Assembly (NCBI RefSeq): GCF_003086695.1
Contig: NZ_CP025999.1
Span: 1,901,680 to 1,965,679 of the forward strand
Length of the DNA stretch: 64,000 nt
Source: Stenotrophomonas sp. SAU14A_NAIMI4_8
Lineage (GTDB): Bacteria > Pseudomonadota > Gammaproteobacteria > Xanthomonadales > Xanthomonadaceae
Reading direction: 5' to 3'
Part shown: piece after piece, positions 26,165-34,238 of the stretch
How the letters are laid out: each line of letters opens with the position of its first letter
How positions within the stretch are numbered: the first letter of the stretch is position 1
Translations under genes and position numbers: made by a program
Notes under the pieces: generated by a model
Seen by the model: the letters and a program-made list of their open reading frames with translations, nothing else
What the model was told of the DNA's origin: nothing
The model's database searches: none

Positions 26165-26746
26165 ATGTCTTCTGTGGTGAACGTGGTGGCATTGGTGGGC
26201 TCGCCGACGGGGTCGGCGACATCGCGTACGTCGTTGCTGGTGCGGCATCTACTGGATGCGCTGCAGCAGCGGGTGCAGGCGCGGGTGGAGTGGGTGGAGC
26301 TGGCGCCGATTGCGCGCTCGCTGGGCCAGGCGCTGTCGCGCGATGAGGCCGCGCCTGCGGTGGAGCAGGCGCTGCAGACCATCGAAGCGGCTGACCTGCT
26401 GGTGGTAGCCGCGCCGGTCTATCGCGGCTCGTACCCGGGTCTGTTCAAGCACCTGGTGGACTTCATCGGGCTGGAAGCGCTGGTGGATACGCCGGTGCTG
26501 CTGGCCGCCACCGGTGGCAGCGAGCGCCACGCACTGGTGATCGATCACCAGCTGCGGCCGTTGTTCAGTTTCCTGCAGGCGCACACGTTGCCCATCGGGG
26601 TGTATGCCACGCCGGCCGATTTCGATGGCGAGGTGATCAACAGCGCGGCCCTGCAGGCGCGCATCGTCTTGGCTGCCGAACGGGCGGGCGGGCACCTGGC
26701 GGCGCAGGGCGTGGCGCTGCCCGTGGCGTTGCGCCGCATTGCCTGA
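26165..26746 (+). CDS. NAD(P)H-dependent FMN reductase (MsuE-like)
   Basis: A 193-residue flavodoxin-fold protein. Features: ALVGSPTGSATSRTSLL for FMN phosphate binding, LLVVAAPVYRGSYPGLFKHLVDFI, and VLLAATGGSERHALV. It matches the MsuE group, which makes reduced FMN for two-component monooxygenases in organosulfur use. Two FMN-dependent monooxygenase genes follow 0.5 to 1.5 kb downstream, so it likely feeds them. Its gap to the DUF3088 gene is 156 bases and contains an inverted repeat, so it may have a separate or additional promoter. Confidence 0.9.
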   Translation: MSSVVNVVALVGSPTGSATSRTSLLVRHLLDALQQRVQARVEWVELAPIARSLGQALSRDEAAPAVEQALQTIEAADLLVVAAPVYRGSYPGLFKHLVDFIGLEALVDTPVLLAATGGSERHALVIDHQLRPLFSFLQAHTLPIGVYATPADFDGEVINSAALQARIVLAAERAGGHLAAQGVALPVALRRIA

Positions 26747-26758
26747 CATTGCCTGTGA

Positions 26759-26778
26759 TGGCCATGACGTTATGGCCA
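26759..26778. promoter_or_regulatory. Inverted repeat before the monooxygenase operon
   Basis: TGGCCAT and ATGGCCA flank a six-base GACGTT centre, forming a 20-base dyad 13 bases after the FMN reductase stop and 125 bases before the DUF3088 start. The position suits an operator or activator site for the downstream genes; a LysR regulator of the CysB kind is one possibility, not shown by the sequence. Confidence 0.4.
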
Positions 26779-26902
26779 ACACGCATCTGCATGGCCGGAT
26801 CTGACCGCCGATTGTCGCGCACTGGCGCAGTGGCGGCGCTCGGTCTCTCTAGCATCGAAGGTGACGCGGCAGGGTCACGCCGCACCTGATGAGGACTTCA
26901 CT

Positions 26903-27265
26903 GTGGCGGTAGACGCATCCCCCAAGCCCATCCTGTTCCTGCTGGATCGCCAGTTCGAGGATGGCCAGTTGCCCGGCCAACGTTTCTTCTGCCGGCACAG
27001 CCTGCTGCTGGAAGGTGCGCTGTCCAGCATTGACGGTCTGGATGACCAGCTGGACGTGCGCCGGATCGGGTTCGCCCGGCCGCGCCGTGAGGTGATTGCC
27101 GAGATTGGCGAGCAGGACCAGTCGCTGCCCAAGCTGGTGCTGCCGCAGGGCGTGCACAGCGAACACGCCAGTGGCGCGCACCAGGACCGCCAGGTGGTGT
27201 CCGGTGCCGAGCCGATTCTGGCGGCGCTCAATGCCCTGCTGGGCATTCCCGTGGCCCACCCCTGA
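26903..27265 (+). CDS. DUF3088 protein with thioredoxin-like fold
   Basis: A 120-residue protein. GTG 26903 is chosen because GAGGA lies seven bases upstream. The sequence ILFLLDRQFEDGQLPGQRFFCRHSLLLEGALSS, then RRIGFARPRREVIAEIGEQDQSLPKLVL, is the DUF3088 pattern. The predicted fold is thioredoxin-like, with the SLPKLVL segment at the cis-proline site and Cys in FFCRH near the first helix. In B. subtilis the equivalent operon has a glutaredoxin-like protein (YtnI/CmoI) beside the monooxygenases; this protein may take that place. It is 14 bases upstream of the LLM gene. Confidence 0.8.
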   Translation: MAVDASPKPILFLLDRQFEDGQLPGQRFFCRHSLLLEGALSSIDGLDDQLDVRRIGFARPRREVIAEIGEQDQSLPKLVLPQGVHSEHASGAHQDRQVVSGAEPILAALNALLGIPVAHP

Positions 27266-27279
27266 GCGAGGACGCGTGC

Positions 27280-28257
27280 ATGAGCTACCAGATAAGCGTA
27301 TTGGACAAGAGCCCGGTGGCCGAGGGCGCAACGCCGGAGCAGGCGCTGCGCAACAGCCTGCAGCTGGCGCAGCGCGCCGAGCAGTTGGGTTACCACCGCT
27401 ATTGGTTTGCCGAACACCACGCTGCGCCCACCCTGGCCAGCCCGGCGCCGGAAGTGCTGGCGGCCTGGGTGCTGGCGCAGACGCGGCGCATCCGCATTGG
27501 CAGTGGCGGGGTGATGCTGCGCCACTACGCACCGTATAAGGTGGCCGAGAACTTCAACCTGCTGGCGGCGCTGGCACCGGGCCGGGTGGATCTGGGCGTG
27601 GGCAAGGCACCGGGCGGTCTGCCGGCCTCGACCGCAGCGCTGGCGGCGGGGCGCCCGGCCTTCGCCGATTTCGACCAGCAGCTGCGCGATCTGCAAGGCT
27701 ATCTGGCCGGCACCCGCGAGGATGCGCAGGCACGGCCGGTACCGCAGACTGCGCCCGAACGCTTCCTGCTGGGCGCCAGCCCGCACAGTGCGCGCCAGGC
27801 CGCCGAACTGGGTTGGCGCTTCGTGTACGCGGCGCACTTCGACGGCGACCCGCAGCACATTGAAGCGGCGTTCGAGGCCTACCGCGCGCTGTCCACGCAG
27901 CCGCCGTTGCTGGCCACGGTGGCCTTCGCTGCGCCCACCGCCGAAGCAGCGGCGCGGCATATCGGCGCGCTGCGCGTGTACAAGCTGCACCTGGCGCCGG
28001 GGCAGACGGTGAACCTGCCGAGCCCGGAAGCGGCAGCCGAGTACGCCCGCCAGGTGGGTGTGGCCGAGTTCCGTATCGAGGAAACCGTGCCCAGCGTGCT
28101 GTCCGGCGATGCCGCCCACGTGCGCGCAGAACTGGACGCACTGCACCGCCGCTTCGGCGTGGGCGAATTCATCCTGGATGCGCCGGTGGCCGACCTGGAT
28201 GCACGCCTGACCTCCCTTGAACTGCTGTCGCCCCCACCGCGCGCGGCAGTGGCCTGA
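27280..28257 (+). CDS. Luciferase-like FMN-dependent monooxygenase (YtmO/CmoO-like)
   Basis: A 325-residue LLM-class flavin oxidoreductase with a TIM-barrel: SVLDKSPVAEG at the N-terminus, YWFAEHHAAPTLASPAPEVL, IGSGGVMLRHYAPYKVAENF, and LGVGKAPGG. These are signatures of the MsnO8/YtmO group. Such enzymes oxidise substrates using reduced FMN made by a partner reductase, here the MsuE-like protein. It is tightly placed between DUF3088 and the second monooxygenase gene (18 bases). Confidence 0.9.
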   Translation: MSYQISVLDKSPVAEGATPEQALRNSLQLAQRAEQLGYHRYWFAEHHAAPTLASPAPEVLAAWVLAQTRRIRIGSGGVMLRHYAPYKVAENFNLLAALAPGRVDLGVGKAPGGLPASTAALAAGRPAFADFDQQLRDLQGYLAGTREDAQARPVPQTAPERFLLGASPHSARQAAELGWRFVYAAHFDGDPQHIEAAFEAYRALSTQPPLLATVAFAAPTAEAAARHIGALRVYKLHLAPGQTVNLPSPEAAAEYARQVGVAEFRIEETVPSVLSGDAAHVRAELDALHRRFGVGEFILDAPVADLDARLTSLELLSPPPRAAVA

Positions 28258-28275
28258 CCTGCAGGAGATTCCCCC

Positions 28276-29619
28276 ATGAGCACGACCCCGCGTCCCATTC
28301 CGTTCGGCATCATGCTGCAGGGCCCTGGCAGCCACATGCATGCGTGGAAGCACGCATCGAATCCGGCCGATGCCAGCGTGAACCTGCAGTTCTACATCGA
28401 CATTGCGCGCACCGCCGAAGACAACGGCATCGCCTTCGGCTTCGTGGCCGATGGCCTGTACATCAACGAAAAATCCATTCCGCACTTCCTCAACCGCTTC
28501 GAGCCGATCTCGTTGCTGTCTGCGCTGGCTACGGCGACGAAGAAGATCGGCCTGGCGGGGACCTTGTCCACCTCGTACAGCGATCCGTTCACGGTGGCGC
28601 GCCAGTTTGCCTCGCTGGATCTGCTCAGTGGTGGCCGCGCGGGCTGGAACGTGGTGACTTCGCCGCTGGAGGGGTCGGGCCGCAACTACGGCCGCCCGCA
28701 CCCGGAACATGCGCTGCGCTACCAGATTGCCGATGAGTATCTGGACGTGGTGCAGGGCCTGTGGGATTCGTGGGATGACGATGCGTTCGTGCGCGAGCGC
28801 GACAGCGGCGTGTTCTTCGCACCGGAGAAATTCCGCCGCCTGGACCATAAGGGGCGCTTCTTCCAGGTGGAAGGACCGCTGAACATCCAGCGTTCGCCGC
28901 AGGGCCAGCCGGTGATCTTCCAGGCCGGCTCTTCCGATGATGGCATTGCACTGGCGGGCAAGTATGCCGATGCGGTGTTCACCCATTCGCCGTCGCTGGA
29001 AGAAACCCGCGCCTTCACCCAGAAGGTGAAGAATTCGGCGATTGCCCATGGCCGCAGCGCGGCGGACGTGAAGATCTTCCCCGGCATCGGCCCGATCGTG
29101 GGGCGCACCGCCGAAGAGGCCGAGGCCAAGTATCAGGCCATTGCCGCATTGGCGGGCCTGGACGATGCGCTGGCCTACCTGGGGCGCTTCTTCGACCATC
29201 ACGATTTCAGCCAGTACGACCCGGATGCGCCGTTCCCGGAGCTGGGTGAGGTGGGCAGCAATTCATTCCGCTCCACCACCGACCGCATCAAACAGGATGC
29301 GCGCACCCAGGGCCTGACCCTGCGCCAGGTGGCGCTGCAGGCGGTAAGCCCGCGGCCGAATTTCATCGGTACGCCCGAACAGGTGGCCGACGAATTGATC
29401 CGCTGGTTCGATGCCGGTGCCAGTGATGGCTTCATCCTGGGCTTTGCCGCGCAGCGCGAGGGGCTGGATGACTTCGTGAACCTGGTGCTGCCGATCCTGC
29501 AGGCGCGGGGTTACCACCAGCGGGAACTGCAGGGGCAGACCCTGCGCGACAACCTGGGGCTGCCGTACAAGGCCAGCCGCCATGCGGTCGATGCCGCGCC
29601 AGCGCGGAAGGTGGGGTAG
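28276..29619 (+). CDS. NtaA/DmoA-family FMN-dependent monooxygenase (YtnJ/CmoJ-like)
   Basis: A 447-residue enzyme preceded by AGGAG. It has the long-insert barrel of the nitrilotriacetate/dibenzothiophene monooxygenase group: HMHAWKH near the start, [46 protein letters not shown], and [14 protein letters not shown]. Relatives cleave C-N or C-S bonds; the B. subtilis homologue acts on N-acetylated S-modified cysteine. It ends four bases before the M20 amidase start, so the coding is continuous with the pathway genes. Confidence 0.93.
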   Translation: MSTTPRPIPFGIMLQGPGSHMHAWKHASNPADASVNLQFYIDIARTAEDNGIAFGFVADGLYINEKSIPHFLNRFEPISLLSALATATKKIGLAGTLSTSYSDPFTVARQFASLDLLSGGRAGWNVVTSPLEGSGRNYGRPHPEHALRYQIADEYLDVVQGLWDSWDDDAFVRERDSGVFFAPEKFRRLDHKGRFFQVEGPLNIQRSPQGQPVIFQAGSSDDGIALAGKYADAVFTHSPSLEETRAFTQKVKNSAIAHGRSAADVKIFPGIGPIVGRTAEEAEAKYQAIAALAGLDDALAYLGRFFDHHDFSQYDPDAPFPELGEVGSNSFRSTTDRIKQDARTQGLTLRQVALQAVSPRPNFIGTPEQVADELIRWFDAGASDGFILGFAAQREGLDDFVNLVLPILQARGYHQRELQGQTLRDNLGLPYKASRHAVDAAPARKVG

Positions 29620-29623
29620 GGCG

Positions 29624-30844
29624 ATGAGCGGAGACATTTCGGTGGCGCCGGGCCACCCTCAGCGCGTTTCCGCAGCGACCGGCGTGCTGCCGGAGATCGC
29701 GGCACGCGCTGCCGAGGCCATCGCCATTCGTCATGACCTGCACCGCCACCCGGAACTGGCGTTCGAGGAACACCGCACCAGCGCCCGCGTAGCCGAGCTG
29801 CTGCAGCACTGGGGCTATGCGGTGACCACTGGCGTGGGCGGCACCGGCGTGGTCGGTACGCTGCAGCGTGGCAACGGCACGCGCCGGCTGGGCCTGCGCG
29901 CGGACATGGATGCCTTGCCGATCGCCGAGGAATCCGGGCTGGCCTATGCCAGCCAGAACGAAGGCCTGATGCATGCCTGCGGCCACGATGGCCACACCGC
30001 CATCCTGCTGTCGGCGGCGCATTACCTGGCCCACCATGGGCGCTTCAGCGGCACCCTGCAACTGGTGTTCCAGCCGGCCGAAGAAACAGGTTCGGGGGCC
30101 TCGAAGATGATCGACGACGGCCTGTTCGAGCGCTTCCCGGTGGATGCGATCTACGGTCTGCACAACTGGCCGGGCGTGCCGGTGGGGCATTTCGGCTTCG
30201 TGGATGGCCCGGCGATGGCATCGGTGGATTGGGCGCGGCTGAAGGTGATCGGCAAGGGCGGGCATGGCGCCGAGCCGCAGGGCAGCGTAGACCCGATCCT
30301 GGCCGCGGCGCATATCGTGACCGCGCTGCAGAGCGTGGTGTCGCGCAATGTGGACCCGAGACAGATGGGCGTGGTGACCGTGGGCTCGATCCACGGTGGG
30401 CAGGCAGCCAACGTGATTCCCGATGCGGTGGAGCTGACCCTGACCGTTCGCGCCTACCTGCCGGAGGTACGCGACACCTTGCGGCGGCGGGTGATCGAGA
30501 TTGCCGAGCAGAGCGCTTCGGCATTCGGCGCGCGCGCGGAGATTTCCTTCCCGCGTGGCTTCCCCAGTGTGATCAACCACGCCGAGCAGACCGCGCTCGT
30601 TCGTGACGTTGCGCTGCAGGCGTTTGGCCGCGAGCAGGTGGTGGCCGACTTCGCACCGCGCACGGCCAGCGAGGATTTCGCCTTCCTGCTGCAGGCGCGG
30701 CCGGGCAGCTTCATCTTCGTCGGCAACGGTGACAGCGCTTCGCTACACAGCCCGCGCTACGTCTTCAACGATGCAGCCATCGCCCCGGCCGCCAGCCTGT
30801 GGGCGCGGCTGGCCGAGCACTACCTGGTGGAGGAGGCGGCATGA
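29624..30844 (+). CDS. M20-family amidohydrolase, probable N-acetyl-cysteine-derivative deacetylase
   Basis: A 406-residue metallo-aminoacylase. ATG 29624 (MSGDISVAPG) follows the previous gene directly. Motifs: RHDLHRHPELAFEE, RADMDALPI, MHACGHDGHTA with the bridging Cys and His ligands, and PAEETGSGASKMIDDG with catalytic Glu. The family removes acetyl or other acyl groups from amino acids. In this operon it is expected to remove the acetyl group added by the GNAT enzyme, like YtnL/SndB. Its stop overlaps the GNAT start (ATGA). Confidence 0.92.
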   Translation: MSGDISVAPGHPQRVSAATGVLPEIAARAAEAIAIRHDLHRHPELAFEEHRTSARVAELLQHWGYAVTTGVGGTGVVGTLQRGNGTRRLGLRADMDALPIAEESGLAYASQNEGLMHACGHDGHTAILLSAAHYLAHHGRFSGTLQLVFQPAEETGSGASKMIDDGLFERFPVDAIYGLHNWPGVPVGHFGFVDGPAMASVDWARLKVIGKGGHGAEPQGSVDPILAAAHIVTALQSVVSRNVDPRQMGVVTVGSIHGGQAANVIPDAVELTLTVRAYLPEVRDTLRRRVIEIAEQSASAFGARAEISFPRGFPSVINHAEQTALVRDVALQAFGREQVVADFAPRTASEDFAFLLQARPGSFIFVGNGDSASLHSPRYVFNDAAIAPAASLWARLAEHYLVEEAA

Positions 30845-31401
30845 GTAGGGTGTTTGAGAACGAGCGCTTCCTGTATACCGGCGTGGACGATCCGCTGGCA
30901 CGGCCGCTGTTCGATGGGCTGGAACAGGAATACGACAGCCGCTACGCCGATGTGCGGCGGCGGATTGGCGGCAGCGCCCGCGAGGAGCTGCAGCGCTACC
31001 CCGCGCAGGCGTTTGCCGCGCCGGTGGGCGCCTTCGTGCTGCTGCTGCGCGATGGCGTGGCCATTTCTGGCGGCGCCTTCATGCCGCACCGCGATGCCGA
31101 CACCGCCGAGTTCAAGCGCATCTGGACGCTGCCGGGCCTGCGCCGCCAGGGCATTGCGCGGCGGGTGCTGCAGGAACTGGAAGATCAGGCCGCACGCCAG
31201 GGCTACCGGCGCGTGTTCCTGACCACCGGCTTCCGCCAGCCCGAGGCCGTGGGCCTGTACCTGAGCCACGGTTACACCGCGCTGTTCGACCTGCACGCCG
31301 ACCCGGAAACCATCGCGCATCTGCCGTTCGAAAAGTGGTTGCGCGCGCCGCAGCCGGGTGCAGACGCGGCGGTTGCGGCACGCCAGGCGGTGCATGCATG
31401 A
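30841..31401 (+). CDS. GNAT acetyltransferase (YtmI/SnaA-like)
   Basis: A 186-residue acetyltransferase: FKRIWTLPGLRRQGIARRVLQELEDQA is the acetyl-CoA-binding motif A, with GYRRVFLTTGFRQPEAVGLYLSHGY as motif B. It overlaps both neighbours by four bases, the amidase upstream and the transporter downstream, marking it as part of the pathway. By analogy with SnaA it should acetylate the amino group of an imported S-modified cysteine before oxidation. The acceptor is inferred from context only. Confidence 0.88.
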   Translation: MSRVFENERFLYTGVDDPLARPLFDGLEQEYDSRYADVRRRIGGSAREELQRYPAQAFAAPVGAFVLLLRDGVAISGGAFMPHRDADTAEFKRIWTLPGLRRQGIARRVLQELEDQAARQGYRRVFLTTGFRQPEAVGLYLSHGYTALFDLHADPETIAHLPFEKWLRAPQPGADAAVAARQAVHA

Positions 31402-33140
31402 GCACGCCTTCAACCGCGCTGGAAGGGCTGGCCACGCGCCCGGCCGCTGCACCCGCATTGAAGATCGTGCCGGCGCGGCACCCGCTGCAGGTGGTGGGCA
31501 CGCTGCTGGCGTTGGCGCTGATCCTGATCGGCCTGCAGTCGGTGCTGGGCAACCCGCGCTGGGGCTGGGGCACGTTCGCCGAATGGTTCTTCGCCAAACC
31601 CGTGCTGGAAGGACTGGGGCGCACGCTGCTGCTGACCGCACTGGGCACCGGGCTGGGCTTTGCGCTGGGCACGCTGCTGGCGCTGGCGCGGGTATCCGGC
31701 TCGCCGTTGCTGGCGGCGGTGTCGTGGGGCTATGTGTGGCTGTTCCGCTCGATCCCGCTGCTGGTGCTGTTGCTGCTGCTGAACAACCTGGGTTACCTGT
31801 ACAGCACCATTGAACTGGGCGTGCCGTTCACCGGCATCAGCCTGTTCTCCTACCCGACCACGCAGCTGATCGGCGTGTTCACCGCGGCGGTGCTGGGCCT
31901 GACCTTGAACCAGGCAGCGTTTTCGGCCGAGGTGATCCGTGGCGGCATTCTGTCGGTGGACCATGGTCAGTATGAAGCGGCGGCCGCACTGGGCCTGCCG
32001 CGCGGGCGCCAGGTGCGCCGCATCATCCTGCCGCAGGCGATGCGCTCGATCCTGCCGGCGGCCTTCAACGATGTGATCGGGCTGGCCAAGAGCACATCGG
32101 TGGTCTACGTGCTCGCGCTGCCCGAGCTGTTCTACACGGTGCAGGTGATCTACCGCCGCAACCTGGAAGTGGTGCCGCTGCTGATGGTGGCGACGGTCTG
32201 GTACCTGGTGATCCTGACCGTGTTGTCGCTGCTGCAGCGGAAGGTGGAGCAGCGCTTTGCGCGTGGCCAGCTGCAGCGCGAGCGCAGCATCTCGCGGGTG
32301 TCTTCGGTGCCGCGTGCGCGCGCTGCCGTGCCCGGGGATGGTGATCGCCCACGCGTGGCCGTGCCGGTGGAAGCCGGGCAGGGCGCGGCGGTGACCCTGC
32401 ACGGCGTGGGCAAGGTGTTCGACGAGCAGGTGGTGCTGGACGATGTGAGCCTGGACCTGCGCGCGGGCAGCGTGACGGTGTTGATTGGTCCTTCGGGCGC
32501 CGGCAAATCCACGCTGCTGCGGCTGATCAACCATCTGGAGCGCGCCGACAGCGGTTACGTGAGTGTGGCCGGGCAGCTGATCGGCTACCGCCGCGAGGGT
32601 GACACGCTGTACGAACTGCCCGAGCGTGAGATCCGCCGCCGCCGCGCCGAGGTCGGCATGGTGTTCCAGGGGTTCAACCTGTTCCCGCACCTGACCGCGC
32701 TGGAAAACATCATGGAAGCGCCGATCGCGGTACGCGGCGTGCCGCGCGTGCAGGCCGAGCAGCAGGCGCGTACGTTGCTGCAGCGGGTGGGCCTGGCCGA
32801 CAAGGCCGATGCGTTCCCGCGGCAGTTGTCCGGCGGCCAGCAGCAGCGCATCGCGATTGCGCGAGCGCTGGCGCTGCAGCCCAAGGTGCTGCTGTTCGAT
32901 GAACCGACTTCGGCGCTGGACCCGGAGCTGGTGGCCGAAGTGCTGAGCGTGATCGAAGAACTGGCGCGCTCGGGTACCACCCTGGTGATCGTGACCCATG
33001 AACTGGCCTTCGCCCGCCGCGTGGCCGACCACGTGGTGATGATGGACCAGGGCCGGGTGATCGAGCAGGGCACGCCCGAGGCACTGTTCGAGCGCCCGCG
33101 CCAGCAGCGCACCGCCGATTTCCTGGCCAAGACCCTGTAA
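31398..33140 (+). CDS. Polar amino acid ABC transporter, permease-ATPase fusion
   Basis: A 580-residue single chain. Residues about 65-285 are a His/Glu/Gln-type permease with five membrane segments and the EAA loop (YEAAAALGLPRGRQVRRIILPQA at 192-214). A linker of about 50 residues follows, then an ATPase: Walker A GPSGAGKST at 364-372, LSGGQQQR signature, LLFDEPTSALDPE Walker B, and a THELAFARRVADHV switch His. In B. subtilis these are separate proteins (TcyL/M and TcyN). ATG 31398 overlaps the GNAT stop. It should work with the binding protein encoded next. Confidence 0.93.
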   Translation: MSTPSTALEGLATRPAAAPALKIVPARHPLQVVGTLLALALILIGLQSVLGNPRWGWGTFAEWFFAKPVLEGLGRTLLLTALGTGLGFALGTLLALARVSGSPLLAAVSWGYVWLFRSIPLLVLLLLLNNLGYLYSTIELGVPFTGISLFSYPTTQLIGVFTAAVLGLTLNQAAFSAEVIRGGILSVDHGQYEAAAALGLPRGRQVRRIILPQAMRSILPAAFNDVIGLAKSTSVVYVLALPELFYTVQVIYRRNLEVVPLLMVATVWYLVILTVLSLLQRKVEQRFARGQLQRERSISRVSSVPRARAAVPGDGDRPRVAVPVEAGQGAAVTLHGVGKVFDEQVVLDDVSLDLRAGSVTVLIGPSGAGKSTLLRLINHLERADSGYVSVAGQLIGYRREGDTLYELPEREIRRRRAEVGMVFQGFNLFPHLTALENIMEAPIAVRGVPRVQAEQQARTLLQRVGLADKADAFPRQLSGGQQQRIAIARALALQPKVLLFDEPTSALDPELVAEVLSVIEELARSGTTLVIVTHELAFARRVADHVVMMDQGRVIEQGTPEALFERPRQQRTADFLAKTL

Positions 33141-33157
33141 CCCTTTCGAGTGAACCC

Positions 33158-34132
33158 ATGAGCCCTGCATCACACCGTCTTCCTTCGCGCAGCACGCTGC
33201 TGGTTGTGGGTGTGCTGGTGATCGGCATTGCCGGCATCGTCTATTCGCGCGTGCGCCAGGCACCGGCGCCCGTGCCGGCCGCCAGCGTTACCTTGGCCGG
33301 CGCCGACGCACCAGTGCTGCGCGGCACGCCGGACCCCAAGGCGCAGGCACTGCTGCCGCCCGGCTACCGTTTCGTGACCCCGGGCGTGCTGACCGTGGCC
33401 ACCCACCCGGCGCAGCTTCCACTGGCCGACTATGGTGCCGACAGCAAACGGGTGATTGGCGTGGAGCCGGATATCGCGCAGCTGATTGCCGATGGCCTGG
33501 GCCTGAAGCTGGTGCTGGTGCCGGTTGCATGGGCCGACTGGCCGCTGGGGCTGGAGTCGGGCAAGTACGATGCGGTGCTGTCGAACGTGACCGTGACCGA
33601 AGAGCGCAAAAAGAAGTTCGACTTTTCCAGCTATCGGTTTGACCTGCTGGGCATCTACACACGCACCGACGGCCCGATCCAGAAGATCGAGAAGCCTGCC
33701 GATGTGGCAGGGCTGAAAGTGGTGGTGGGGGCCAGCACCAACCAGGACCAGATTCTGCGGCACTGGGACCAGCAGAATATTGCGGCGGGCTTGAAGCCGG
33801 TGGAGTACCAGTACTTCGACGATGCGGTGGTGGGGCGGCTGGCGGTGATTACCGGGCGTGCCGATGTGTCGTTTGAACCGAACGCGACCGGTGCCTATTC
33901 GGCGCGCGATGGCAAGGTACGGCGGGTGGGGCTGTTCCCCGGCGGCTGGCCGGATTCGGCGGCGATTTCAGCAACTACGCGCAAGGGCAGCGGGCTGGCC
34001 GATGCAATCACCCAGGCGTTGAACACGCAGATAGAAAGCGGCACGTATGCGCAGGCGCTGCAGCGCTGGAACCTCGCTGAAGAAGCGGTGCCGCAGTCGC
34101 AGACCAACCCGCCGGGGTTGCCGGGGTTCTGA
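33158..34132 (+). CDS. ABC transporter substrate-binding protein (TcyJ/K-like)
   Basis: A 324-residue solute-binding protein of the amino-acid type. A hydrophobic segment at 14-30 without a lipobox suggests a membrane anchor or cleaved leader. The mature part has VLTVATHPAQLPLADYG, GVEPDIAQLIADGLGL, YDAVLSNVTVTEERKKKFDFSSYRF, and LKVVVGASTNQDQIL. It ends the operon, 17 bases after the transporter gene, and is followed by three SMAG-type repeats. Specificity for cystine or S-modified cysteine is inferred from the pathway. Confidence 0.9.
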   Translation: MSPASHRLPSRSTLLVVGVLVIGIAGIVYSRVRQAPAPVPAASVTLAGADAPVLRGTPDPKAQALLPPGYRFVTPGVLTVATHPAQLPLADYGADSKRVIGVEPDIAQLIADGLGLKLVLVPVAWADWPLGLESGKYDAVLSNVTVTEERKKKFDFSSYRFDLLGIYTRTDGPIQKIEKPADVAGLKVVVGASTNQDQILRHWDQQNIAAGLKPVEYQYFDDAVVGRLAVITGRADVSFEPNATGAYSARDGKVRRVGLFPGGWPDSAAISATTRKGSGLADAITQALNTQIESGTYAQALQRWNLAEEAVPQSQTNPPGLPGF

Positions 34133-34138
34133 TGCAGG

Positions 34139-34228
34139 CGTGCCAACCAAGGTTGGCACCTACCAAGGCAAAGCGTGCCAACCAAGGTTGGCACCTACCA
34201 AGGCGGTGCGTGCCAACCAAGGTTGGCA
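34139..34228. repeat. Three SMAG-type repeats of the TGCCAACC subtype
   Basis: Direct copies at 34139-34164, 34174-34199 and 34209-34228 (partly decayed after the stem). Read on the minus strand each has the head GGTAGG and arms TGCCAACC and GGTTGGCA. They lie between the convergent binding-protein and glycosidase-like genes. Confidence 0.88.
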
Positions 34229-34238
34229 TTCACCCGGG

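Noticed and set aside
24226..26382. 718-codon frame opposite the TonB receptor
   Set aside because: Arg/Gly/Val-rich shadow with no ribosome site or domain; the receptor strand is well supported.
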